Source: DASVHS01 sp035468985 (lineage in GTDB: Bacteria; Acidobacteriota; Thermoanaerobaculia; Gp7-AA8). From it: 64,000 nt of DNA. This document shows, piece by piece, positions 16,455-24,244 of the stretch. Both the position numbers and the translations under genes were made by a program. Under the pieces are notes generated by a model. That model was not told where the DNA came from. It saw only the letters and a list, made by a program, of their open reading frames with translations, and searched no databases. The stretch spans positions 1 through 64,000 of the forward strand of contig DATISF010000058.1 of NCBI GenBank assembly GCA_035468985.1. Reading direction: 5' to 3'. Every line of letters starts with the position of its first letter. Position 1 is the first letter of the stretch.

Positions 16455-17170
16455 AGTCCGAGAAACGCTCTCCTGACATGTTCGTCGTTGAGAAGTTGTT
16501 CGCCTGTGCCGCTCAACACAACGCGGCCGGTTTCCAGCACATAGGCGCGGTGTGCGATGCGCAGCGACTGGTAAACGTTCTGCTCCACGAGGAGGATGGT
16601 CACGCCCTGGCGATTGATCTCGCTGATGATCTGGAAGATGTTCTTGACGAACAATGGCGACAATCCGAGCGAAGGCTCGTCGAGCAGGAGCAGACGCGGG
16701 TTGGCCATGAGGCCGCGGGCAATGGCGAGCATCTGCTGCTCGCCGCCGGAGAGCGTCCCGCCGAGCTGTTTCTCGCGCTCCCGGAGCCGCGGAAAAAGCG
16801 TGAACGCACGCTCGAGGTTCGTCTCGCGATCGGCGCGCATCGCTTTGGGAAACGATCCCATGCGCAGGTTCTCCATCACCGACATCTCGGGGAAGATGCG
16901 CCGTCCCTCGGGAACCTGAATCACGCCACGGCCGACGACCTCGTGGGGCTCGAGCGCGGAGAGGTCTTCCCCCTGGAAGCGGATCGAGCCCCCCCTCCAG
17001 CGCACCAGGCGCGAGATGTTCCTGAGCGTCGTCGATTTCCCCGCGCCGTTCGCGCCGACGAGCGTGACGATCTCTCCCTGGTTGACGGTGACGTCGATGC
17101 CCCAGAGAACCTGCAGATCTCCGTACGCGAACTCGAGCTTCTCGATCGAAAGCATGGGCGCGGCGCTCAT
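16451..17170 (-). CDS. livF: Branched-chain amino-acid ABC transporter ATPase LivF
   Basis: A 239-residue ATPase, one of two for the high-affinity branched-chain amino-acid importer. It has Walker A GANGAGKST (about residues 37-45), the signature LSGGEQQML, Walker B LLLLDEPSLGL and a typical LivF C terminus (YVLETGRVVLSG). It lacks the extended C-terminal arm of LivG. The start is ATG 17170 (MSAAPMLSIEK), overlapping the livG stop by four bases. Confidence 0.93.
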   Translation of the reverse strand: MSAAPMLSIEKLEFAYGDLQVLWGIDVTVNQGEIVTLVGANGAGKSTTLRNISRLVRWRGGSIRFQGEDLSALEPHEVVGRGVIQVPEGRRIFPEMSVMENLRMGSFPKAMRADRETNLERAFTLFPRLREREKQLGGTLSGGEQQMLAIARGLMANPRLLLLDEPSLGLSPLFVKNIFQIISEINRQGVTILLVEQNVYQSLRIAHRAYVLETGRVVLSGTGEQLLNDEHVRRAFLGL

Positions 17171-17883
17171 CCTTCCGCCCCCAGATAGGCCTCGACGACT
17201 TCCGGATTGCTGACGATCTCTTCCGGCTTCCCTTCCGCGAGCTTCTCGCCGGAATTGAGGACCACGATGCGATCGGAGAGACGCATGATCGCTTTCATGT
17301 CGTGCTCGATGACCATCTCGGTCACGCCCTGCTGGCGGATCGCGAGAATCAGCTCGATCAGCTCGTCGCTCTCGCGCGGATTGAGACCGCCCATGACCTC
17401 GTCGAGGAGCAGGAGCTTCGGCCGGGTGGCCAGTACGCGCGCGACCTCGAGCTTCTTCCGCTCGCCGATCGGCAGCGCGCCCGCCAGCAGCGACGGTTTC
17501 TGATCGAGTCCGACGACACGCAGATGCTCGCGCGCGGACTCGCGCGCCTGACGGACGGAGTACGTCCGACAGAGCGCCCCGACGACCACGTTGTCGAGAA
17601 CGGTGAGGTTCGTCAGCGGCCGCACTTTCTGCCACGTGCGGGCCATGCCGAGCTTGCAGACTCTGTCGGGCTGCAGGCCGTTCATGCGCCGGCCGTCGAA
17701 CACGACTTCCCCTTTCGACGGCGGGTAGTAACCGGTGATGCAATTGAAGAGCGTCGTCTTCCCCGCGCCGTTCGGACCGATGAGGCCGACGATCTCTCCT
17801 GCCGCCACTTCGAACGACACATCGGAGTTCGCGGCCAGACCGCCGAAGAACTTGCTGACGTGCCGGATCTCGAGAATGGCCAC
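17167..17883 (-). CDS. livG: Branched-chain amino-acid ABC transporter ATPase LivG
   Basis: A 238-residue ATPase with Walker A GPNGAGKTT, the Q-loop region MARTWQKVRPL (the LivG-type long insertion is present), a signature-like PIGERKKLEVARVLA in which LSGG is replaced by LPIGE, and Walker B LLLLDEVMGGL. The replaced signature is common in LivG. It starts at GTG 17883 (VAILEIRHVSK) and ends overlapping livF. It pairs with LivF beneath the LivHM membrane dimer. Confidence 0.93.
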   Translation of the reverse strand: MAILEIRHVSKFFGGLAANSDVSFEVAAGEIVGLIGPNGAGKTTLFNCITGYYPPSKGEVVFDGRRMNGLQPDRVCKLGMARTWQKVRPLTNLTVLDNVVVGALCRTYSVRQARESAREHLRVVGLDQKPSLLAGALPIGERKKLEVARVLATRPKLLLLDEVMGGLNPRESDELIELILAIRQQGVTEMVIEHDMKAIMRLSDRIVVLNSGEKLAEGKPEEIVSNPEVVEAYLGAEG

Positions 17884-17885
17884 GC

Positions 17886-18923
17886 TCAGGCCCTCCGCCT
17901 GCGCGCCGCGCGCCTGAAAAATCCGAGGATCCCCTCGGGCATGAAGAGGATGACGATGACGACGAGGATCCCGTAGATGAGCACGTGCGCGTGCGCCAGG
18001 TTCTCCCTCAGGAACACGCCGGTCTTCGATTGCTCGCTCACGATGCCGGCGTTGATCAGCGCATCGGTGAGCGCGTTGCTGCGCAGGGCCTCCGACAACG
18101 GCACGAGGAGTGCCGCGCCGATCACCGGGCCGAGAAGTGTGCCGATGCCACCGATGATGCAGATCATCACGATCTGCACGGAGAGGTCGAGGGCCAGCAC
18201 CGTACCCGGATCGATGAAGCCGACGTAGATGCCGTACAGGCCTCCGGCCAGCGCGGTGAAGATCGCCGAGATCCCGAGCGCCGTGTTCTTGTAGAGCGTC
18301 GGATTGATTCCCAGTGAGTGCGCGGCGTCCTGGTCCTCGCGGATGGCCTGGAAGCAGTAGCCGAGCTTCGACCGCTTCACCAGCCAGCTGGCGAAGATGA
18401 CGAGATACGCAAACAGAAGTCCGGTGTAGTAGAACGGAACCTTCTCGACCCAGTCGGTGATCATCATCCGCCCGATCATCAGCGGCGGCACCTCGGTGAC
18501 CAGTATCCCTTCCGCGCCATTGGTGATGTTCTTCAGATTCAGCGCGCTGACGCGGACGATCTCCGCGACCGCAATCGACGCCAGCACGAAATACGGCCCG
18601 CGCAGGCGGAAGCAGATGTAGCCGACGACCAGCGCCACGGCGAGGGCCAGCAGGGCGCCGAGCCAGATCCCGCGCCACGGCGCGATCTGCTTGAACTGCA
18701 GCAGCGCCATGGTCGTGTACGCGCCGACGCCGAAGTACGCCGCGTGTCCCACCGAGTACTGCCCGGCGTAGCCGCCGAGAATGTTCCAGGCCGAGCCGAC
18801 GATCACGTTGATGAAGATGAGAATCATGATGTGGAGAACGTAGGTGCTCTCCACGAACAGGGGCAGGACGAGCATCGCTCCGGCGACGAGCGTGATCAGC
18901 GCGATGTTGATCGATCGGGTCAT
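17886..18923 (-). CDS. livM: Branched-chain amino-acid ABC transporter permease LivM
   Basis: A 345-residue inner-membrane permease with about nine hydrophobic segments. Characteristic stretches are GYAGQYSVGHAAYFGVGAYT, the cytoplasmic AIREDQDAAHSLGINP loop that contacts the ATPase, and GGIGTLLGPVIGA. ATG 18923 (MTRSINIAL) is the start. The gene lies two bases before livG and four bases after livH, in a tight operon. Confidence 0.93.
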   Translation of the reverse strand: MTRSINIALITLVAGAMLVLPLFVESTYVLHIMILIFINVIVGSAWNILGGYAGQYSVGHAAYFGVGAYTTMALLQFKQIAPWRGIWLGALLALAVALVVGYICFRLRGPYFVLASIAVAEIVRVSALNLKNITNGAEGILVTEVPPLMIGRMMITDWVEKVPFYYTGLLFAYLVIFASWLVKRSKLGYCFQAIREDQDAAHSLGINPTLYKNTALGISAIFTALAGGLYGIYVGFIDPGTVLALDLSVQIVMICIIGGIGTLLGPVIGAALLVPLSEALRSNALTDALINAGIVSEQSKTGVFLRENLAHAHVLIYGILVVIVILFMPEGILGFFRRAARRRRA

Positions 18924-18927
18924 CGCC

Positions 18928-19794
18928 CTACGTGCGCGACTTGCCCAGCAACCCCGCCGGCCTGAAGAGCAAAACCAGCAGGAAGAGCACGAAGACCACA
19001 ACCTCTTTCCATCCCGCGCCGAGGTACACGCCGCCGATCGACTCCGCCACGCCGATCAGCACTCCGCCGAGCGTCGCCCCCACGACGCTCCCCATCCCGC
19101 CGAGGACGGTGATCACAAACGCCTTCAGAGTGAATGTGCTCCCCACCTGCGGAAAGATGTAGTACGTCGGCGAGATGAGCGCGCCCGCCGCTCCCGCCAG
19201 CGCCGAGCCGAGGCCGAAGGCGATGACCGACATCCGCGACACGTTGATGCCCATGAGCTGCGCGGCCTCACGATCCTGCGCGGTCGCCCGAATGGCCTGC
19301 CCCGTGTCGGTCTTGAGCAGGAACCAGTACAGCGCGATGGTGATGGCCACGGTGATCACGAACGAGATCACCAGCGGGCTGGAGACCGAGATGCCGGCGA
19401 TCTTCACGCTGCTCGACGAGTACGTGGTGGTCAGGATCCGGTAGTCGGACGTGAACGCCAGCATGATGGCGTTGCTCATGACCAGGCCGAGCCCGATCGT
19501 CAGCAGGATCTGATTCTGCGGCAGCGCTCCCAGAACGCGGTTGATGAACAGCCGCTGCAGAAGCGCGCCGAAGAGAAACATCAGAGGCCCGGTGATGAGG
19601 ATGGACACGAACGGATCGACGTTCAGCAACGTGAAGAGGAAAAAGGTGATGTACATCCCGACCATCTGGATGTCGCCGTGCGCGAAGTTGATGATGCGCA
19701 TGACGCCGAAGATGATCGTCAGGCCGATCCCGATCAGCGCGTAAACGCCGCCGATGAGGATCCCGCTGATGAGGGCCTGAACGAAGATGGACAT
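18928..19794 (-). CDS. livH: Branched-chain amino-acid ABC transporter permease LivH
   Basis: A 288-residue permease with eight or so transmembrane segments, showing GGVYALIGIGLTIIFGVMR and INFAHGDIQMVGMY at the N terminus and ATAQDREAAQLMGIN as the ATPase-contact loop. The C terminus FVLFLLVLLFRPAGLLG is the family hallmark. ATG 19794 (MSIFVQAL) is the start, 35 bases after the binding-protein gene. It forms the membrane channel with LivM. Confidence 0.93.
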   Translation of the reverse strand: MSIFVQALISGILIGGVYALIGIGLTIIFGVMRIINFAHGDIQMVGMYITFFLFTLLNVDPFVSILITGPLMFLFGALLQRLFINRVLGALPQNQILLTIGLGLVMSNAIMLAFTSDYRILTTTYSSSSVKIAGISVSSPLVISFVITVAITIALYWFLLKTDTGQAIRATAQDREAAQLMGINVSRMSVIAFGLGSALAGAAGALISPTYYIFPQVGSTFTLKAFVITVLGGMGSVVGATLGGVLIGVAESIGGVYLGAGWKEVVVFVLFLLVLLFRPAGLLGKSRT

Positions 19795-19829
19795 AACCGA
19801 GGGCCGAGGCCCGAGGCCTGAGGCCCTCT

Positions 19830-20990
19830 CTATTTTCCCCAACCCGGAAACGGATACACCGGCTTTTTCGGGGCGAACTGCGGCGGCCAGACCGTTTCGT
19901 GCACACCATTCTTGATCTGCTCGACGAGCATCTGGTGCTTGTTCTGGTTGGTGTAGCCCTCGTAGTCGGCGAAGCGGACCTCGCCCATCACGCCGTTCCA
20001 CTTGCCGCGTTTCAGCAGGTCGCGAATGCGGTTGCGGTCGCCGTTCGCCTTCGCCGCCGTCACGGCCATGATGATCATCGACTGGTACGCGGTCGTGGCG
20101 TGGTAGGTCGGCTCTTTGCCGAAGCGCGCCTTGTAGCGCTCGTTGAATTCCTTCGAGCCCGGCCAGTTCACGTCGGGCGTCCACTGCGTGCTGGAGAGCA
20201 CGTAGTTCGAGATGTCCTTCTCCTTCGCGAACTGCACGGTGGCGAATCCCGCCCCGGCGCCGAGGAACGCCTGCGGCGTGAGGCCGATTTCGCGCGACTG
20301 GCGCATCAGCAGGATCGCGTCCGCGACGTACGACACCATGAAGACGAGATCGGGGTTTTTCGCCTTGATGCCGGCGAGCGTCGATCGATAATCGGGCGAG
20401 CCCGGTGCGTACGACTCCTCGGCGACCACGGTGATCCTCTTCTTCGCCGCGTAATCCCTCGCCGATTTCGCGCCCGACGTGCCGAAGTCGGTGTTCTCGT
20501 TGATGATGGCGATCGTCTTCGGCCTACCCAGCGTCGTGGCCATGTCCAGAAGGATCGTGGCGTAGTCGTTCGTCGTCGCGCTCAGGCGGAACGTCCACTT
20601 GAGGTTCTGCCGGGTGATGTCGTCCTTCGACGCGACCGGGATGATGAGCGGGGTTCTGTACCTCTCCGCCAGCTTCGCCAACGCCGCCCCGCACTTCGAG
20701 CTGTATGGGCCGACCACGCCGGCGACTTTCTCGCGCATGGCCAGTTTCTCGAACGCCGACATCGAGCTCTCCGGTTTGCCGCCGTCGTCCTCCTTGCGGA
20801 GCTGGACCTCGATGCCTTCCTTCTTCAGATCGTCGAGCGCCAGGGCCACGCCGTTCGTGAGGTTTTCTCCGATCGGCGCTTCGGCCCCGGTCATCGAGTT
20901 CACGAAGCCGATTTTCACCTTCGTCGCGGCGTCCGCGAACGAAGGGAGGAAGAGCGCGACGACGGCCAAAACGACGACCCAGCGTCTCAT
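19830..20990 (-). CDS. livK: Branched-chain amino-acid ABC transporter binding protein LivK-like
   Basis: A 386-residue periplasmic binding protein (peripla_BP_6 type) with signal peptide MRRWVVVLAVVALFLPS (cleavage after ADA). The mature protein begins TKVKIGFVNSMTGAEAPIGE, the standard opening of the family, and continues with VVGPYSSKCGAALA and a GAGAGFATVQ segment. It is the promoter-proximal gene of the liv operon. Ligands of this family range from leucine to amides and aromatic acids, so exact specificity is open. GGGGACCTTGAAC precedes ATG 20990 with a moderate ribosome site. Confidence 0.9.
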   Translation of the reverse strand: MRRWVVVLAVVALFLPSFADAATKVKIGFVNSMTGAEAPIGENLTNGVALALDDLKKEGIEVQLRKEDDGGKPESSMSAFEKLAMREKVAGVVGPYSSKCGAALAKLAERYRTPLIIPVASKDDITRQNLKWTFRLSATTNDYATILLDMATTLGRPKTIAIINENTDFGTSGAKSARDYAAKKRITVVAEESYAPGSPDYRSTLAGIKAKNPDLVFMVSYVADAILLMRQSREIGLTPQAFLGAGAGFATVQFAKEKDISNYVLSSTQWTPDVNWPGSKEFNERYKARFGKEPTYHATTAYQSMIIMAVTAAKANGDRNRIRDLLKRGKWNGVMGEVRFADYEGYTNQNKHQMLVEQIKNGVHETVWPPQFAPKKPVYPFPGWGK

Positions 20991-21400
20991 GTTCAAGGTC
21001 CCCTTTCCGGGCAGTTCATCCAGAGGTCGTGCCGCCACGCCGTGACGATGACAACCGCAGGCGGTGATCGATGACACGCACTCGGGGGCGCGGAGTTCCG
21101 AGATGATACGCAGCACGTTTAATCCAAAACAATCAACGCGATAACGAGAGCGACAGAGACTGTCTCGCCACCGGAAATCGGAAACTTCTCTGGATTTTTG
21201 GGCAGGATCTCAATACTGTATGCGGAAACTCGAAACAGGAAGTCGCCTCTTCAGCTCTGAACCCGGTATTTCGGAAATCGCATGTTCGTGACCGAATCCG
21301 AGCGGTTGTACCACAGACGCGAAGTTCAGGAAGGCTTCGGTCTGGCGAGAGCTGATCTCACTCACTGCCTACCCGTCAATACGTCGGAAAAGGAGATGTC
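20991..21400. other. Non-coding divergent control region between livK and porin
   Basis: About 410 bases without a credible gene. It separates the minus-strand liv operon from the plus-strand porin gene and is less GC-rich than its surroundings (for example 21110-21260), as expected of a promoter region. An AAAAGGAGATGTC ribosome site lies directly before the porin start. I see no convincing sigma-54 or operator motif. Confidence 0.6.
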
Positions 21401-22594
21401 ATGTTTGAGACGCGTCAGCCCCTTGTCAGAATTCTCTTGCTCCTCGCGGTCACTCTTCTCCTCGGATGGGCTGGTACCGCTTCAGCCCAGAATGTGACAA
21501 CCAGCGCCGAAGGGCTGCAGGTTCACGGTTTCATCAACGCGACCGCGTTCCTGCAGAATCAGAACTTCACGTTCGGCAACGGCCAGAATGCGGAGTTCCC
21601 CAATCCTCCGGAAACCAAGACGGACCGCTGGTTCCTCGATGGCGACGTGCGCAACACGCGCGTGACGTTCGCCTTCACCGGTCCGAAACTCGAGAACGAC
21701 ACCAAGGTCGGCGCGACGCTCGAAGCGGACTTCTTCGGGGGCTTCAACGGCACGGGCGGATTCAGCAACGCCCAGGCCACCCCGCGCATCCGCCACGCTT
21801 ATGTCGATCTCGTCCGCGGACGCAACACGTTCCGCCTCGGCCAGGCATTCGCTCCGCTGTTCGGAAACGTGCCCGTTTCCTATTCGCACATCGCCTTCCC
21901 GCTCGGATACGGCGCGACCGGCTATGTCGGCTGGCGCTTCCCGGGAATCTTCCTCATTCACGACCTGACCCCGACCGGCTCCGCCACCACCAGCAAGTTC
22001 ACGCTGGCCGTGCTGCGCAATACCTGGGCAGGACCGGGAGACAACGTCAACTCCGGCAGCGCCGGTCCGGCGTCCACGCTCCCGCAGGTCGAAGGCCGCT
22101 TCGACTGGGGCGCGAAGACCTGGAGCACTTATGTCGTCGGCCACGTCGACAAGAAGGATCTCTCCGGCGCGGGCGTGAAATCCTCGAACGACTCCCTGAC
22201 CGGCTGGGCCGCGGAAGCGGGCGCGAAGGTCACCAAAGGACCGTTCATGCTCCAGGGCAATGCCTACACCGGCAAAGCCATCGGACAGCAGTTCGGACAG
22301 ATCTCCCAGTTCGGCGATATCAAGAGCTGGGGCTTCTGGCTGCAGGGCGGATACAACTTCAGCAAGCGCTGGAGCGGCTATCTGTTCGCCGGCATGGAGA
22401 AGCCGAACAAGGACGACGTCATCCGGGCGAAGCAGACGCGCATCCAGGATCAGATGGGCGTCGCGTCGCTGATGTACAACCTCGGTCCTTACGGCTTCAA
22501 CGTCGAATGGCTGCACAACCGGCTGACCACCGGAGCCAATGAAGTGAAGACCTCCGGCGATCAGCTCGCCGCGAGCGTGATCTACAAGTTCTGA
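21401..22594 (+). CDS. Outer-membrane porin-like beta-barrel protein
   Basis: A 397-residue outer-membrane protein with a signal peptide (about residues 1-29, ending GTASAQN). The mature protein alternates short beta-strands and turns (VRNTRVTFAFTGPK, NTFRLGQAFAPLFG) and ends in Phe (SVIYKF*), the outer-membrane insertion signal. The style matches DcaP- or phosphate-selective-porin-like 16-strand barrels. The next genes encode an OFA-family transporter and acetyl-CoA synthetase, so it may admit small organic acids. An AAGGAG lies seven bases before the ATG. Confidence 0.83.
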   Translation: MFETRQPLVRILLLLAVTLLLGWAGTASAQNVTTSAEGLQVHGFINATAFLQNQNFTFGNGQNAEFPNPPETKTDRWFLDGDVRNTRVTFAFTGPKLENDTKVGATLEADFFGGFNGTGGFSNAQATPRIRHAYVDLVRGRNTFRLGQAFAPLFGNVPVSYSHIAFPLGYGATGYVGWRFPGIFLIHDLTPTGSATTSKFTLAVLRNTWAGPGDNVNSGSAGPASTLPQVEGRFDWGAKTWSTYVVGHVDKKDLSGAGVKSSNDSLTGWAAEAGAKVTKGPFMLQGNAYTGKAIGQQFGQISQFGDIKSWGFWLQGGYNFSKRWSGYLFAGMEKPNKDDVIRAKQTRIQDQMGVASLMYNLGPYGFNVEWLHNRLTTGANEVKTSGDQLAASVIYKF

Positions 22595-22699
22595 GCGGTA
22601 AAGATGCAATTCGTCGACGACAAGGAATAAGCGCGGCGATGACAGACGCAATGGCAGAAAGAGTTTCGACCGGCGGCGGGTCTGACGGCCGGTCGTATG

Positions 22700-22814
22700 G
22701 AGTCACCAATCAAGCTTGATCGTCTTCGCATCACGTCTGGGGACGATCATCGAGTACTACGGCCTCTACTTTTTGAGTTCTTCGATTTCTGATCCGGGAC
22801 AAGAAAGAGAGTGA
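22700..22814 (+). pseudogene. Possible remnant of an MHS-type MFS transporter N terminus
   Basis: In one frame (codon AGC 22713 to TGA 22812) the DNA reads SLIVFASRLGTIIEYYGLYF, which resembles the first transmembrane helix of metabolite:H+ symporters (VFASSLGTIIEWYDFY). No full gene follows; the frame ends after about 33 codons, just before the intact OFA-family transporter gene. The match is short, so this is tentative. Confidence 0.35.
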
Positions 22815-22817
22815 AGC

Positions 22818-24080
22818 ATGAGTGACACAAGCGCGGAAGTTCACTTGAATCGATGGTGGCGCGTGGTCGGCGGACTGATGATGAATCTGGCCCTGGGCTC
22901 GCTCTATGCCTGGAGCGTCTTCGTCGCGCCCTTGGAGAAGGAGTTCGGCTGGAAGCGGGCGGACACATCCAGCGTTTTCGGTTGGGCAGTCATCGTCTTC
23001 GCGCTCTCTTTCATCATCGCGGGACGCCTCCAGGACAAGCTCGGTCCGTTCAAGGTCTCCCTCGTGGGCTGCATTCTCCTGACGGTTGGCTTTCTGCTCT
23101 GCGCTAGAACGACCAGCCTCGGTTACTTGATTTTTTGTTTCGGCATCCTGGTTGGCATCGGTAACGGATTCGGCTACGCAACGCCCATCCCGGTGATGGC
23201 GAAGTGGTTTCCGGACAAACGCGGCCTGGCTGTCGGTCTGGCCGTGGCGGGCTACGGCGGTGGCTCAGCGATTTTCGGACCCTTGGCCAACCTGTGGCTC
23301 ATCCCGCATTACGGGTGGCGCATCACCTTCGCGGTCCTGGGAGGCGTGTTCTTCGTGATGACTCTGGTCGGATCGTTCCTGCTGCAGAACCCGCCGGCCG
23401 GCTACCGCCCGGCGGGATGGACGCCCGCTCCGGCGTCCAAGGCGGCGGCGACGACGTACGAGTTCACACCAGGCGAGACGTTGCGCACCCCAACGTTCTA
23501 TTTCATGTGGATCGCCTATGCGCTCGGCACCTTCGGGGGATTCATGGTCATCAGCCAGCTCGTCCCCTTCGCCAAGAGCATGCAGATCCCGGCCGGGGCC
23601 CTCACGGCGATCACGCTCGTCATCGGCGCATCGGGCAACGCCGCCGGCCGAATCCTGTCGGGCTGGATGTCCGATGCAATGGGGCGTTTGAACGTCCTGC
23701 GCCTGATGATCGCCATCTCGGCGGTCTCCATGCCGCTTCTTTACATCACCGGCGCCAACGTGACGATGCTTTACGTCATGGTCTTCGTTGTGTACTGGTG
23801 CTACGGAACGCAACTGTCGGTGAACGGCTCCGCGACCTCCGATTTCTGGGGGACGAAGAACGCTGGCATCAACTACGGCATGCTGTTCACCGCCTGGGGC
23901 GTGACAGGCTACTTCGCGGCCAAGGTCGCCGGCTTACTTTTCGAAAGGTACAAGAACTACCAGGCGGCGTTCTACACGGCTGGGGCGCTGGCTCTCATAG
24001 CTCTCTTCTTTGAGTTCCTGGCGAAGCGGCCGGCGGTTCCGACGGCGACGGCGGGCGTCCCGGCGGCTGCGAAAGCCTAA
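22818..24080 (+). CDS. OFA-family MFS transporter (oxalate/formate antiporter-like)
   Basis: A 420-residue major-facilitator transporter with twelve predicted helices. The N-terminal pattern NRWWRVVGGLMMNLALGSLYAWSVF, then LGPFKVSL and the W-F-P-[DR]-KRGLA sequence (KWFPDKRGLAVGLAVAGYGGGS), is that of the OFA family, which includes oxalate:formate antiporters and pyruvate/acetate-type uptake systems. It sits between the porin and acetyl-CoA synthetase genes, so a monocarboxylate such as acetate is a reasonable substrate guess. A strong hairpin follows the gene. Confidence 0.88.
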   Translation: MSDTSAEVHLNRWWRVVGGLMMNLALGSLYAWSVFVAPLEKEFGWKRADTSSVFGWAVIVFALSFIIAGRLQDKLGPFKVSLVGCILLTVGFLLCARTTSLGYLIFCFGILVGIGNGFGYATPIPVMAKWFPDKRGLAVGLAVAGYGGGSAIFGPLANLWLIPHYGWRITFAVLGGVFFVMTLVGSFLLQNPPAGYRPAGWTPAPASKAAATTYEFTPGETLRTPTFYFMWIAYALGTFGGFMVISQLVPFAKSMQIPAGALTAITLVIGASGNAAGRILSGWMSDAMGRLNVLRLMIAISAVSMPLLYITGANVTMLYVMVFVVYWCYGTQLSVNGSATSDFWGTKNAGINYGMLFTAWGVTGYFAAKVAGLLFERYKNYQAAFYTAGALALIALFFEFLAKRPAVPTATAGVPAAAKA

Positions 24081-24118
24081 CCAAGAAGGCTCGCGGGTCT
24101 CGGTAACCCGAGGGTCAT

Positions 24119-24147
24119 ATGCCCGGCTCCTCCACGGAGCCGGGCAT
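24119..24147 (+). terminator. Hairpin after the MFS gene
   Basis: A perfect 12-base-pair stem (ATGCCCGGCTCC 24119-24130 against GGAGCCGGGCAT 24136-24147) with a five-base loop, followed by CGTGGATTTTGG. The T-run is weak, so termination may be partial and allow read-through into the synthetase gene. Confidence 0.7.
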
Positions 24148-24172
24148 CGTGGATTTTGGTTCTTGAACAGAA

Positions 24173-24227
24173 GACTCGATGAGTCAATGACTCGTCAATA
24201 AACCAACTGACTCGTCAATAAAACCAA
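24173..24227. promoter_or_regulatory. Tandem 20-bp repeat and GACTC/GAGTC array upstream of acs
   Basis: Two head-to-tail copies of a 20-base unit (TGACTCGTCAATAAA-type) occupy 24188-24207 and 24208-24227. Just upstream an inverted copy gives GATGAGTCA facing TGACTCGTC. GACTC/GAGTC cores therefore recur at 24173, 24181, 24189 and 24209. The array ends a few bases before the acs ribosome site (GGGAG, 24232-24236), so it could be an operator or a leader-RNA element. Confidence 0.55.
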
Positions 24228-24244
24228 TAGAGGGAGACAGAGTT

